NCBI GenBank assembly: GCA_008711295.1
Contig: VUYV01000068.1
Location: forward strand, 1,316,638-1,380,637
DNA from: Anarhynchus alexandrinus
Lineage: Eukaryota; Chordata; Aves; Charadriiformes; Charadriidae
DNA: 64,000 nucleotides
Direction: 5' to 3'
The translations under genes were made by a program, and so were the position numbers. Of the stretch, positions 46,457 to 58,056 are shown piece after piece (position 1 is the first letter of the stretch; every line of letters begins with the position of its first letter). The notes under the pieces are model-generated. The model was not told the origin of the DNA and did no database searches. It saw only the letters and a program-made list of their open reading frames with translations.

Positions 46457-49400
46457 TAAGAGCTCTGCTGTGTCTTACAGGAGTGTTGACAGAGGGTTAA
46501 CGTGTTTGCAGCGAATAGATGCTGCTAAAATTGTGCATTGGGTGAGGTGCAGAAGGCAGCAAATGAGAAGGAAGGCAGAAGTTACTGTAAGGGAATGGCT
46601 GAACAAACAGGCCCAGGGCAGCCATGCTGCATCACTTGGTTCTGTAAAGCTAAATTGATTAATCCTTATGAGGTGCTGAGATATGTGAAAGCCATAGAAA
46701 ATCCAAATTTAAGTAGACCAACTAACGGAGTATCTGCTTGCACTTCTATGAAAATCCCTGCCAGTTTTTTTTTTTAAAGTGAACATAATGCTTACAGCTT
46801 CTTCTTTTTTTTTTCATATGCAGAATTACACAGTGCAATATTCAGAGCTGGGAAAAAAAGGTTAAATTTTAATAAACCTCAGCATTGAATTTTTGGCTAT
46901 AAGACAGACTGAGCTGAAACTTAATTGCATCCTTGGAAGCTAATGTAATGGGCATTTGCAGTGTGGGGGCACATTAGGGAGTTTTTTTCCATTCACTGCT
47001 TTTTTTTCTAATATATATACAAATGTAAGAGCAACTTCTCATTTTAGAAATACATCCAGAAGTATACCCTACTTTCCCAGTGCAGTAACAGAGCTGGGTC
47101 TGGAGTGTGAGGAGTTATGCTTGCAGCTCTCCATTTGCTGCTTTTGAAGGTGTCTCCTTCACACAAAGCATCAATGCGTTCCACAGAACACACAGGCCAG
47201 AATGGCCTTTGCTACCCAAATAACGTACTAGCTTCTGCTGGTACTTCATCATGTACCAGCTGCTGCTGCTCCCCTATTTCCACACTAGTCAAAGTTTTTG
47301 GCACTGATTTCTTTAATTGCACAGGTGAGATTTGAATGAAAATTGACATCTCGTGGGTTCCAATCTGACTGAATTAGCCTACAACAGGATTCCCTCGGTT
47401 TTTGAAAGAGCTCAATGTCCTTTAGACTCTCAAATGAAAGAGTCATTTTTTCGCGAGCACTCTTCAAGTACAGTGCACAGTGATGGGGTGAGGGGTGTCT
47501 GCGTTTTTCTGAGCAGGAACATATATGGCAAAAAGTTGCCACCTAACTGACCAGGAAAGCAACCCCCCTCGCATACTTAGCTTATACTTTTGCCGGTGTT
47601 TCTGGGAGGTGGCGTACACAGACTAACGCACTAATGACTTGCATCAGTGAGTTAAGTCAGGGGCTCTGCAAACGCGCTGGAGTTTTTGTAGCATGAACAG
47701 ATTCTGCAGGTGGATGCCTGGCTGCAAAGAGCTTTTGAAAAGTGCTCTGAAGGCAAGAAAAGCTTCATGCTAGCAGACCTCAAGTCAGTGCTTTTACACT
47801 AAGGATGGACTTGGGTTTGTAACTGTTACCCGTCTTCAGCCTTCCTAACTCAAGGAACCAAGACTGAAATAAAAGGCAATGAAGAAAGGTCTCTTGTTCA
47901 CCCAGCAGCCAGCAGGGGGGAAGCAAAGAAGACAGGCCTGGGAGATGCCCGTGTGGATGTTGGAAGAGATGCCCGGGACTCCCTGATTTCATTATGCTCC
48001 ACTGTGCTGAGCAGGTCTCCATTCAACCCTTCTCTCCCACCTTCCCCCCTTATTTCCCTCTTTTGCCCTCCCTCTTTTTACATATTCTCACAAGTTGTTC
48101 ACCTCCCCTTCTTCCTCCCTCTGCCCGTATTGTCAACTGCTTAAAAAGCTGCTTGCCTCAGGATGGCATCTACTGGTAACTCTGCGGGAATTATACAGTT
48201 ACCAGAGCACAGACGCAAAACTTGGCCTTACAAAGAGCTCCCTGGGTTTGTACTGCATGCCCATGACTGTTGTTGTGATGCTGTTGCAGCTTGCCATCCC
48301 AGTGAGCAGAATTAAGCAGGGAACTACAAGATGCTCCCTTCTCTACTCTCAGCAGCTGTGTTTGCAGAGAGTAAAAACATGTCCAGGTTTTTTCTGCTTT
48401 TATCCCTTGATCATATCTGATCATCCCATCTGCCCCATAATTTATTTCCCTACATTGGAGGAAATTGCCATTGGTTATGGATTCTGATATGCAGAGACCA
48501 AAGAGCTGAATGCAGAGGACTTCCATGCAGAAATCAATGCTTGCATCAAAGGTCAGAGGAAATGATCAGACGAATAATCTGTCTCGGTCCATCATGTCCG
48601 TTTTGCCTTGAGAAGATCAGAAAATCACACATAGTTAGTCAAATTGCTAACAGTAGTCCTTTGACTTCAGATTGGGCTAAGATCCTAATTTCTACCAGTT
48701 TATTCTAGGTTGAGAATAATTAATTTCTTTGTTGTGACACAAAATAAACTATAAATTCTTAGTGAAAGACTTACTGAAGGCAGATAGAAGCGTATTTGTC
48801 CTAAATCTATTGACTTTTGCTGCTTTATCAAAATCAAAACATTTCAAAGAAATTTTCATTTTTGTTTTTCTTTTATTTGCATTCACTTATTTTCAGAGGT
48901 TCAGGTGAGCATTCCTGAAGTCCAAAGCCTGCCGGTCAATTCTGGTCAGAGGAAATAGGAACAGCACAGACTACAAAGGAAAAAAAGAAAACAACCAAAG
49001 AGCCCCTCTTTAGATTTACAAATCCCATTTTGATAAGACTGCACTTTACATATAGATTCGTGAATGTTTCTTCTTTTGCAACCGCTGATCTATTTATTTT
49101 TTTCTACAAAAAAAAGTTGGTCTCCAGGTGACTTCACCTGAAGCATTGGAAATGTCTTTGTTCCATAGTGAGAGCGAGCCTTACCTCCGTGGGAACAGGT
49201 GGCTCACAGACCATGAGTGCTTGTCACCTGGGGCAGAGAAGCCCACTGCCATTACTCCCTTTATTTCTATCCTGATGCTGCTGGCGTGACAATTCCATGC
49301 ATTTTTGAAGTGAAAAGGGGTCAGTTTTAATTGTCATCTTAAATATAGTAGCAAATTTCAGTTGCACATTTGACTTCTTGTTCGAGGCCTGTTTTCGTAA

Positions 49401-50170
49401 GTGAAGAAAATCTCATAGCCTGGATTTCTACTGTTTTGACACTTTCTTTTATGAAGGTGTCAGCCTCTGACTTGTAGTGCAATTATTGCAGTGACACTGA
49501 CACCTATATATTGGTGCTATTAACACTTCCATTTCATGTCCTCTAGATAAGAGCTGGCTCTTGGAAATCCTTTGGTTGACTTATTTGCCTCAGGATGTGC
49601 CTGCAATGCGAAAATAAACAAACCATAGGATTTCTGGCTTTTTCACACTGAAATGAAAAACTTAGTTGTCTCTGTATGTGACACATTCAATGTGTGCTAA
49701 TTTTCAGTTGAAGCTGCATTTGTTACAGGTGTTATTTAATGTGATGGTGTTGGTAGAAAGACACAGAGGACTGTAACAGTTCATATTAAATTCCTGGAGG
49801 AAATTCCTCTTTAAAATATAAGAATCGGTTCAGATTGTTGCAGTAGGTACAGAATTTGGCAATGGCACTTTCTGGCTGACTAGCTCTTTGAATTTATGGT
49901 CCGTCAACCAGAACCAGAAGGGAGAAACTGAAAGACTGTAACGGCATTCATTGGCATTTTCACCACAAAAATGGCACAGCTATACGTAAGAGTGGATATT
50001 ATTGCTGCTCAATACAAGCAGCTGTCCTGGAGGGCAGCAGAAGAAATGCCCTTACTGTGAGACTTCCAAACAGGGCAGAATTTGTCGGTGACTCTAGGAC
50101 ACCAGAACTTCTCTCAAAAGCTCATGAAAGAAAGAAAAAATAAAAAAAAGTTAGCATTTTACTAAGTATG
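46457..50170. other. No recognisable gene; pyrimidine-rich patch inside
   Basis: A strongly pyrimidine-rich stretch lies at about 48024-48128 on the plus strand (repeated ccctcc, cttcctccct), a low-complexity feature that could serve as a polypyrimidine tract but has no acceptor or exon after it. No coding segment is supported. The chance 11-mer tttggcaatgg near 49856 is discussed under rejected items. Confidence 0.6.
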
Positions 50171-50468
50171 TTACTTTAATCTGACATAAACTTGTGCTGC
50201 CATTTGTGCTGCTGTGGAGTTGTGTTCCCCGTCCTGACCCTTACTAACCACCTGTGCCTGTTGCTGCCTCTTTTGTGGTGATGTAAACATTGATATGATT
50301 CGTGATGAATCAGATGGGAGAACAGATGGAGCTGAAAAGTACCTCATTTGAGGTCTGATCTGCTGGGTCACTTGCATGTGCTTGCTCAACACTGGTGTTG
50401 GTACAAGGGAGGCACTAAGAGCAAGGAGCCAGATGAAGGATCTCACTGTCCATGGCCTTGGTTCTGCA
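50171..50468 (-). CDS. Candidate terminal exon or ORF, unrecognised protein
   Basis: On the minus strand a very good acceptor (CTTTCTTTATTCTCTGCAG) lies just before 50468. From 50467 the frame is open for 98 codons to TAA at 50171. It begins AEPRPWT and then a hydrophobic run (RSFIWLLALSASLVPTPVLS) like a signal peptide or membrane segment, followed by a Q/S-rich tail (QKRQQQAQVVSKGQDGEHN). The frame has no ATG before residue 31, so a secreted protein starting here is unlikely; an exon is the better reading. Codon use is only mildly biased. The protein was not recognised and may be chance. Confidence 0.22.
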
Positions 50469-50810
50469 CTGCAGAGAATAAAGAAAGTGTACGTCAGTCA
50501 CAAGTATTCTCAGCAAGAGCTTAACCGGTCCCTCTGAAGAGAGCAACTTGAGTACAGGCTTGGTTTGTCTAGTCAGAAGAGCGTGTGAGGAAGATTCAAG
50601 GATTCTCAAGTCCCGACTCTCATGCCAGTTCATGACTCAGGTACACAGAGATGCACCAGGATCAACAGCAAGCTCAGACCTTCTCATGATGCTCATCACG
50701 ATGTTCACGAAGTGCTTAGTTCAGTCTGAATCAGAAGCAACTTTCATAGTCAGCAGAGTTACGTTATCACAAAACCAGCATGACAGGACAATCAAGTCTT
50801 ATATTGATAA

Positions 50811-51119
50811 TTATCCGGTTTTTTCACTGTGAGCATTCCTAACCATTTTAACAATGCTTTCCACATCTTCCCCATGTGTTGTTATCTTGTCTGGCAGACT
50901 GGGGTTGTTTGATTTTCTCCTGGTGCCAACCATCGGTCTCGACATCGCTTTTGTGGCTTTGTTTGAGGAGCAGAGGGCTGCCAGTGCTGCTTGCTGGGTT
51001 GGCAGCCACCCCTGTGTGTAGTCAGGGAGAACAGATAGATGAGGCCTTAACGGTGTAGTGGGAGAGGAGGCCTTGTGCTCAGTCCTTCGCTGTGACAGAC
51101 ACTCCAGTGAAAGTCTCAT
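50811..51119 (-). CDS. Candidate ORF, 102 codons, unrecognised protein
   Basis: This minus-strand frame starts with a real ATG in acceptable context (A at -3) and ends TAA. It is polar and ends VGTRRKSNNPSLP, then DKITTHGEDVESIVKMV, then RNAHSEKTG. A second frame just upstream reads KLVKLDFKGTAQMRGHYE, so the true frame, if any, is uncertain and a frameshifted relic is possible. It lies about 340 bases upstream (on the minus strand) of the candidate exon at 50468, but their relation is unproved. No family recognised. Confidence 0.2.
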   Translation of the reverse strand: MRLSLECLSQRRTEHKASSPTTPLRPHLSVLPDYTQGWLPTQQAALAALCSSNKATKAMSRPMVGTRRKSNNPSLPDKITTHGEDVESIVKMVRNAHSEKTG

Positions 51120-52794
51120 AATGTCCTCTCATCTGAGCGGTCCCTTTGAAATCCAATTTCACCAGTTTGAAAATGCTTTCTGTATTAATTAGTTGATCTC
51201 TCCTCCTGAAATTTTCGAATCAAACAGTTGACAACACACACACATACAAACACAAACACATCTATACTTATTTGCTGCTATTAATACATTTTTTAAAAAG
51301 ATCCTGGGTAGACTGCAGTTTATGAACCTACATAAGGTAACATAAAAAGAGGATAAATTAGTAGTCCTAGTATAAATCTCTTTTGCAGGAAAATACATTC
51401 CTTCATGCTGAGAGCTGCTGAAATGACAAGTTTTGATAAGCTTGCATCCACAGTTTTATTTTTTTTCAATATGTCTTCCTCTTTCCACAGTGCCAGTTGT
51501 ATGGTTTATTTAGGAAAATGTAACGTACACAACTTCTCCACTCCTTGCAGCCTCCTGGCAAAAGAGTCAGTGTTCATCTCAGAAAATTCAAAGGTGCATA
51601 ATTAGAGCTGCTGAAGGGCTTGATTCAACTTCTTTGAGAGTTCATTGCAGAATTTTTTTTTACCTGGAGGAACCATTAGGTGCAACATAGCAGGTGTCCA
51701 GATATCAGTGTCATCTGCTGCCTTGCCTCAAAATATTTTAGAGACAAAATACAGTGCCTATCTTTTTTGTCAACTTTTTCTTTTTTGGACAGCTTAAGCT
51801 ACATGAGATGATTGTACGCACCATAGCTTCCCATTGCTGCCAGATGACTGAAAAAGAAAAGCTGAAGCTAAATTTGGGTGTGCTTTCTCTTTTGGAATAT
51901 GTTTAATGTGCAGTGCCTTTTCTTTCTCAATTCAAGCATTGCTGCTAAAGCATATCTGTGAATCATTCTTAAAAGCATCAGCCGTGGCCATTTCCAAGCA
52001 TCATCTGCTTAACAAATTCAAAGTAGACCGACCTGTTTCCCCATGCTAAAACAGTTTCACTGACTTGTTAATTTTAGACGATATTTCCAGAGAGTAGCTT
52101 TTTTACTTCCAGAGCCTGATGGATCTGATTTTGATGCCCTCAAGTCAGTAATAATTTACCCCACATGTGCTAACGTACCATTAAGTATGAATAAGAGTAT
52201 CACCATCGAGCCTTACGTAAACTTGTTTCAGGCTCACCCAGTACGCTTTATTCTGTTCTTTCCCCATTCTTATTTCTCTCCTCCCCCCTTTTATTTTCCT
52301 ATGGTCCTGTCAGTTGTTTCAACAGCAGATCCTCTTCTCTAGAACTACTTCCTGTTACTGCTCTTTGACTTTCCAAATCATTCCAGGTGGTATCTTATAG
52401 TAATGAAACCTGTTGTTAGTCAGGTGTAAGTAATTTAGGCACTGTTAGAGAAGAAACAAATGTTGTTTTTACATCACCTTGATGTTCCTCAGTGCTGGCT
52501 GATCTTCCAGTGTCTAGAGCATCCAGATATGAGGCTGGCAGAGTTGGAGGAGGTTGGCTTATGCAGCTGCACTACGATAGGAATACTCAAAAAACTATTT
52601 TAGGTACTGAAAACAACATAACCTTAAAAAAAAAAAAATGCAGCACAGGGCTGGTCTGCTGCTGAGACCCATAGGAAACGTAGCTGGGTAGATCACTGTG
52701 CTACTGCAGCTTTCTGTGCCCAGCACTGCCCTGTGCAGAGCCCCTGCCGGGTCCTGACCCTCCAGCCTGAGAAAGGGGGAGAAGCAGAGGGAGA
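51120..52794. other. No recognisable gene
   Basis: AT-leaning sequence with an imperfect CA-type microsatellite at 51231-51261 and T-runs near 51652-51661. No supported coding segment. Confidence 0.6.
51231..51261 (+). repeat. Imperfect CA-rich microsatellite
   Basis: Repeated aca/caca units (acaacacacacacatacaaa, cacaaacaca). Several interruptions suggest an old array. Confidence 0.8.
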
Positions 52795-52985
52795 CGCTGG
52801 AGACCTGCCTTCAGTTCTTGGCTGTGTCAAAGATTTCCTGTTACCGTGAATATGTCCCTTACTTATCTTCTGTTACTATTTCCATCTATAAAATAAGGAG
52901 AACAGAACCCTTATAGAATAATTGTGGAGGTAAATCCAAGAAGACATTCAAATACCATTATAATAAGTAATAATGCTGGTAATAC
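52795..52985 (+). mobile_element. MIR/CORE-like SINE (ancient copy, about 190 bp)
   Basis: The best of the old SINE matches. In order it has ctggagacctgccttcagtt, cttggctgtgtcaaagattt, cctgttaccgtgaatatgtc, ccttacttatcttctgttac, tatttccatctataaaataa and ggagaacagaaccc. It then has attgtggaggtaaatccaag (cf. gtgaggataaa) and cattcaaataccattataat (cf. cactcagatactatggtgat). This follows the sauropsid MIR-type layout from the B-box side to the 3' end. The A-box head is lost. It is not active, and no target duplication was seen. Confidence 0.62.
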
Positions 52986-55900
52986 AATTTATGAATGGGG
53001 TGGAACAGAAGTTCCTGTTTCTACAGAGGGCAAAGCTTATTCCAGTTTCTTTTTATAGTGTTCGTTACTTTTCTAGAGGTGCTCCCGGTTTCCTAATTAA
53101 ATAGTTTCATAAAGGGAGCTCTCCTCCCCTGCCAATGCATCGGAACCCCACAGCGGAGCACAGGAAGCTCATGGGTAATGTCTGTTGATCACAGATCTCT
53201 TGGGGTTCAACTTCAGGCAAAATGTGCGTAGTCATTTAAAAGAAGGCCATGCTACGTAAACAAAAAGCATTTTGGTGTCATTGGAGATTCAAAAAGTTAT
53301 CTCTGTCCTGGGCATGATCCTGTTCCAATTGGAGGTGATCAGAGCTTTGCTGCTAATTTCACAGGGAGCTGGGCCGGGTGAGTAAGCTAGCAGTGACATT
53401 TAAAGAGAAGCAACGCCAGCTAGGTAGTCACTTCCAGAGCACTGGGGAAGGCAAGCATGTTTTGTACCTTTCTCTCTGAAAACACAAGACTCCGACTCGT
53501 CCACACAGCCAGCTCAGACTGCAGAAATTAATCGGTCTCCCATGTTGGGGTTCACTAAGCCATTCTGCAAGAAGGCTTCACTCCCCTGAGGGTGCTTTTG
53601 TCTTCCTCTGCACTCCTTCCCAAAGGATCACTGCTAGTCCCCTGGAAACCTGCCTCAGGGCCACTGTCTGTGCTGGTTCCTCGATTCACTCCCCCTGCCC
53701 CCCATGACCACCACTTTTCTTCAGCACCCATCCTGCTTGCAGCAGCACCGCTTCCAGTACGTAGTGCCTTGCAACCCTGCTGCAACGCTGCTGCCGCGTC
53801 CTTCCACTACAGGGCTGCCGAAAGGTGGTGGTAGAGCTGAGGCAGCTTGCTGAGGAATAGGGGGGAAAGTGCTCCATGCCTTAAACATGACACTTGCCCG
53901 GTTGCTCATGAAGCCATTATTAGACTGTTTCCAAGAAGCTTCCCAGCACACGTAGGACAAGACCCCTGTAGGCCAGTCTTGGGGAGGCAATCTCTGCATA
54001 CAAGGTCCTTGCACCACCCTGCCCCTCGGTGGGATGCCTTGTGCCACAGGCACGAGCAAGGCTGGCAACTGTGTTTGACTTCCTCAGGAGCGGCCCGTGC
54101 AGAAAAGGGTGCTGGCTCCCATCTTTTCTTCACCTCTGTGCCAAGCAGGTCAGCACCCGGGTTGTCACATGCATGCAGTGAAAGCAGCTGGCCTCAAGGA
54201 GCTAGACAGAGACAGCGCAGCTATATTTAGTACTAAACCAGAGTAAGCCACAGTTTGCATGAGGAAAGACGGATCTTCCTCACCGCTCAGGACAGATTTA
54301 GGAGTATGCACAGCAGCATTATCACATGTCTTCATTATTTCAGCAGTGGCCTGTTTCAACTGGCTGTAAGACAGCACTTCATGAGGCATTAGGCGTAATT
54401 AAAATTAACTTTCAACTGCCAAAACAAATAACCAGACTAAATGCATTTGCCTTTCCTTTATTTTGAATTGTCTGTGTTCCTTTACTGAGTGGAGTTACGT
54501 GGTCCTTCAGAACTGTTTGCCCAACACTTCTCAAGTTTGAAGTAACTTGAAATAAAGAGCTCATGATCACTTCTGCAGCAAGCATCTGGGCTTGGCTCCA
54601 TCCACAATAAGAGCATATGCAAAATGAGGTGGGAGATCCTGTTTGGGGAAAGGTGAAAGGCACAGTGCAAAAACAAAAGCCAATTTACAGCTTTTCTGTA
54701 ACTCACCGTGGAGCGACATTGTTTTGACAGGTGAGAGGCAGTATACCTCACTGCACTGAGAGAGATTATTTCTGAGTAACCAGAATCTCCCTTTGTAACA
54801 TGTGTGAAAAAGGAAAGTAGGCCAGAGAAAGAAACAATTCTCTCTTAGTACAGTCATGCTTGCTCAACAAAACTTAGAAGATAGTATCTACAGAAATACC
54901 AGCCTTTCAAAAGCAGCAAGAATTAGGAGATTACCCGAGTGTCACTACCTCATTTACTGAATATGTGGAAAAGTGTCTGGAAACTTGATCCACATGCCTG
55001 TTCATTTTGGGCTATTATGCAAAGAGTAATTACATTATCAACCAACCAGTAAAACAGGCAAAAACCCGTGGTGAATGCTACTGTTCCACTGATCTATTTA
55101 ATGGATGAATGATTTTGTCATTCCATCTGCATCTGACTTGTAAAGGAGAGAAGGCAAAATAGAATAACAGCAATGAAACTGCGAAACAAGGGGATGGGGA
55201 TGTTTGCATCGTTCTGTGAGGCACCATGCCAAGACCCAGTTCTGACCAAGACTGCAGTGATAAATGCATGTGACTAAATTTAGCACTGTGTGGACCTACG
55301 TGGCCTGAAAGCGGTACGGCCCTGTGACCGTTACGCTACCAGAGTCCACAGACCTACCCCTCAGTGGGGCTTGCTATTTCGGATACTGTGCTGCACCGCC
55401 TGGCTGGCGCACCTCCTGCTCTGGCTCTAGGGCAGCTCCTCCAAGTTTAGGCCAACTCCATGGTGATTTGTAAATGTACCCAAGCTCTGAACCAGTGTGA
55501 CGTTTTTCACGCAGGGAGGAGAAGAGAGGGAAAAGACCGATGTTGTCTGGCATCTGAAAGCTGTGTACCTTACCTCTCTCTCTCCTTTTCTGTGTGCCAG
55601 ATTCTTGACATAAGACTCCGATAAAAAGCCTGCTGAGGAATACCAGAAGATTCCTACAACATCAATAAGCTTTCAATCAGGCCAAAAGAGCAAGGTTATG
55701 TGGTTGCCTGGCTGCTCCAGTTCTCCTACGTCCACAGTGGCAGGCTGTCAAATCCAGTAATTCACATAAACCAACCTTCTAGCATAGAATGGGAAAAGCA
55801 ACAGCAACAAATGGAGATGATAAAACTGAGAGGAAAAAGAAAAAAAAAAGCAGCTGATGTGTTCTTAAGTTTCTCAAACACACGAGTAGTTAAAGATCAA

Positions 55901-57584
55901 ATAGCTGCAACTGAAAATAGCAGGGCTCAGCCAATGCCATGTGTGTCTGTCGTAACCCTCCCATGGTGCCCCACCAGTGTGATCAGCCAGCCCAGAGGAC
56001 CTGAAATGTCCCTCTTTTCCAGGCCTGCCAGGGCGAATGTGTCTCCTAGCGACTGGGTCATTTTGCAAACTGGCCGCCTAAGTAGCGGTGGGTAGCAGAG
56101 CTGCTCAAATTGACACCAGCTGCCTGAGCAGTAAAGCCTCTGCTATAATGTTCCCTCTTGTGTTGACTACCCCAAACTTTTACTGCTCAAACCCGTTGTT
56201 GCCCCTGCACAGAAAGTCTGCCCAGAGCGGGCACGCAACTGTCCAAAGCTGCTGTTGTCCCGGCTCTCCTGGGGTGCTGCCAAAGTTGTGCAAATAATGC
56301 GTTGGTGCAGAGCAAAATCAGGTCAAAGAACTCCAGAATTTGGTCCGAATCACTTAAAATTTAAGCACATAGAAGCCTGAGGGCATTTGCAATGTGTCTT
56401 CTGTGGCCTGCTCAGTTCTGAAGCAGAGCACTCAGTGGATTCACGAGTTTTAATGCAGCGTCAGAAGAAACATAAAGGTAATGTTGTTAAGTACTCCAAA
56501 TGCCGGGTGAAGAGTCATAGCAGAAAAACAAACCTCACCGAACTGTTAGATGTCTCATGATAGATGACTCAGACACTCTTTGTTTCCTGCTACACTGTTA
56601 CCAATTTAGCAGGCTGCAAAACGAGAAAATGGAGCTGTGGATGACAAAGCAGAGATGATTTGTGAAAAATGCCCACAGCTTGTGGGGTAGATGAAAGACA
56701 AGATGCAGCAATTACAAAATACCAGGAGACACATTATGTGGGCAAAGGGTGTGTCCAGGTTCTTCAAGCATTTGAGCAATTAAAATCCAAGTTATCATTC
56801 TTTCCAATAGTTTTCAGTGTTCAGAAGCAGGTGCCTTCTCCAAAGACCACTAGTAGATACCTCAGATACATGTCATGCCTGGCACCAAATAAAAGGTGAA
56901 CGTTTAGGCCATAATAATCCTCAGTTTGCATTCTTTGTGAATTCCAGGGGGGGAAAGTGTTTTCTGCTGGGAAAGTGTAGAAAACAGTGCTATCAGTGGG
57001 ATGTCACAGCATGGGACAAGTGCTGAAGTTCAGAGGTTATTATGAGACCCAGGTTCAAGATTACTCACCTTTGCTTCTCTCATGTGAGCCAGACTTACCA
57101 GTGAGATTCATTTAATGTGTACGTGATCCAAGTAAGACTTCATCATCTACCACATAACCCCAAAGATAAAGAGTTAAATACAGCTTTGGGCCATGTGTGA
57201 ACCATCAAAAGTAAATGAATTTGCATTTTGATTACACTAGATATAGTTTGTTGAGCTAAAACAAACGACTTCTGTAAGATTTGTGAATCCTCCTGTGAAT
57301 TAAAGTGTTCTGTGTTTCAACTTCAAAAGTTGGACAGCAGAGCAATGCCTACAGAGTAAGCTGTGATTGTTTCCTGTCATTCTGCTGTTTCAAACTGAAT
57401 GCCTTAAAAACAAGAACTGGGAGATGTGAGGTAGGATGGGAGCTTAGATTCTATTGGCACAATTTGAAAAGTAACTAAACAGTTCAATAGCAACTTAACA
57501 AAGATCTATGCTTGAGGAAGATATCTCCCTGGGGTTCTTGAAGTATGGCATCTACATTCTCCTGTATTTCAGGAAGGAATCTGG
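52986..57584. other. No recognisable gene; one possible SINE head
   Basis: No frame with supported content. The segment 57012-57110 is listed separately. A locally GC-rich stretch at 53590-54160 contains several overlapping open frames on both strands, typical of GC-rich DNA, with no motif recognised. Confidence 0.6.
57012..57110 (+). mobile_element. Possible tRNA-derived SINE head
   Basis: Contains gagacccaggttcaagatta, where ggttcaagatt matches the RNA polymerase III B-box (GGTTCRANYCC) at most positions. It is preceded by gctgaagttcagaggttatt, which could be an A-box region. The remaining part is not recognisable, so this may be coincidence. Confidence 0.3.
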
Positions 57585-58056
57585 AATGAGCTCGGGGGAA
57601 AACAATTCAGAGAAAAGCCATGAGAGTTATTATGGGAAATGAAAAAGAGATCATAGCGAAAAACGCTGAGTGCACTACCTATTTCCTTTATAACAGAACT
57701 GATTGAGGAGTAACGCAGTTACAGTCTTTATGTGCCAGCACTGAGTGCACAGCATGACTGAACTTTTCAGTATAGTGGACAAAAGTATAACAAGATGCAT
57801 TAACTGAAAGGCAGACAGTTCAAACTAGGAATAAGGCACACATTTTTAACAGCCAAAGTAATTGAAACAATTTACCAAGGACTTCAGTGAGTTTTCCATC
57901 AATGAGAATGCATATAGAATGACTGGAAATTCTTCTAGAAGACATCTAGTTGAAACAAAAATTAATTCACTGAAGTTCAATGGCATGTCATATACAGGAG
58001 GTCAGACTAGATTATCACAAATGGGCCTTTAGAGCTTTAAAGTCTAAGAATTTATG
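57585..58056 (+). mobile_element. Ancient CR1-type LINE, strongly diverged 3' part
   Basis: Plus-strand remnant of an older CR1 subfamily, best known from turtles and crocodilians. In order it shows gaaaacaattcagagaaaag and ccatgagagttat (coding for the conserved RVQRRATRMI-like block), then acaagatgcattaactgaaa, then ggaataaggcacacattttt, then gaaacaatttaccaaggact and ttttccatcaatgagaatg. It ends tatacaggaggtcagactag, attatcacaaatgggccttt and agtctaagaatttatgg. The frame is broken in many places. The tail differs from the avian octamer type (tctaagaatttatgg against attctgtg), so it is an older subfamily than the other three copies. Confidence 0.82.

Noticed and set aside
48024..48128. Long pyrimidine tract as a splice or promoter element
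   Set aside because: No AG-bounded exon follows, so it is treated as low-complexity sequence.
49856..49866. tttggcaatgg, identical to the start of miR-182
   Set aside because: The match stops after 11 bases and no matching hairpin arm is visible nearby; an 11-mer by chance in 64 kb is not remarkable.
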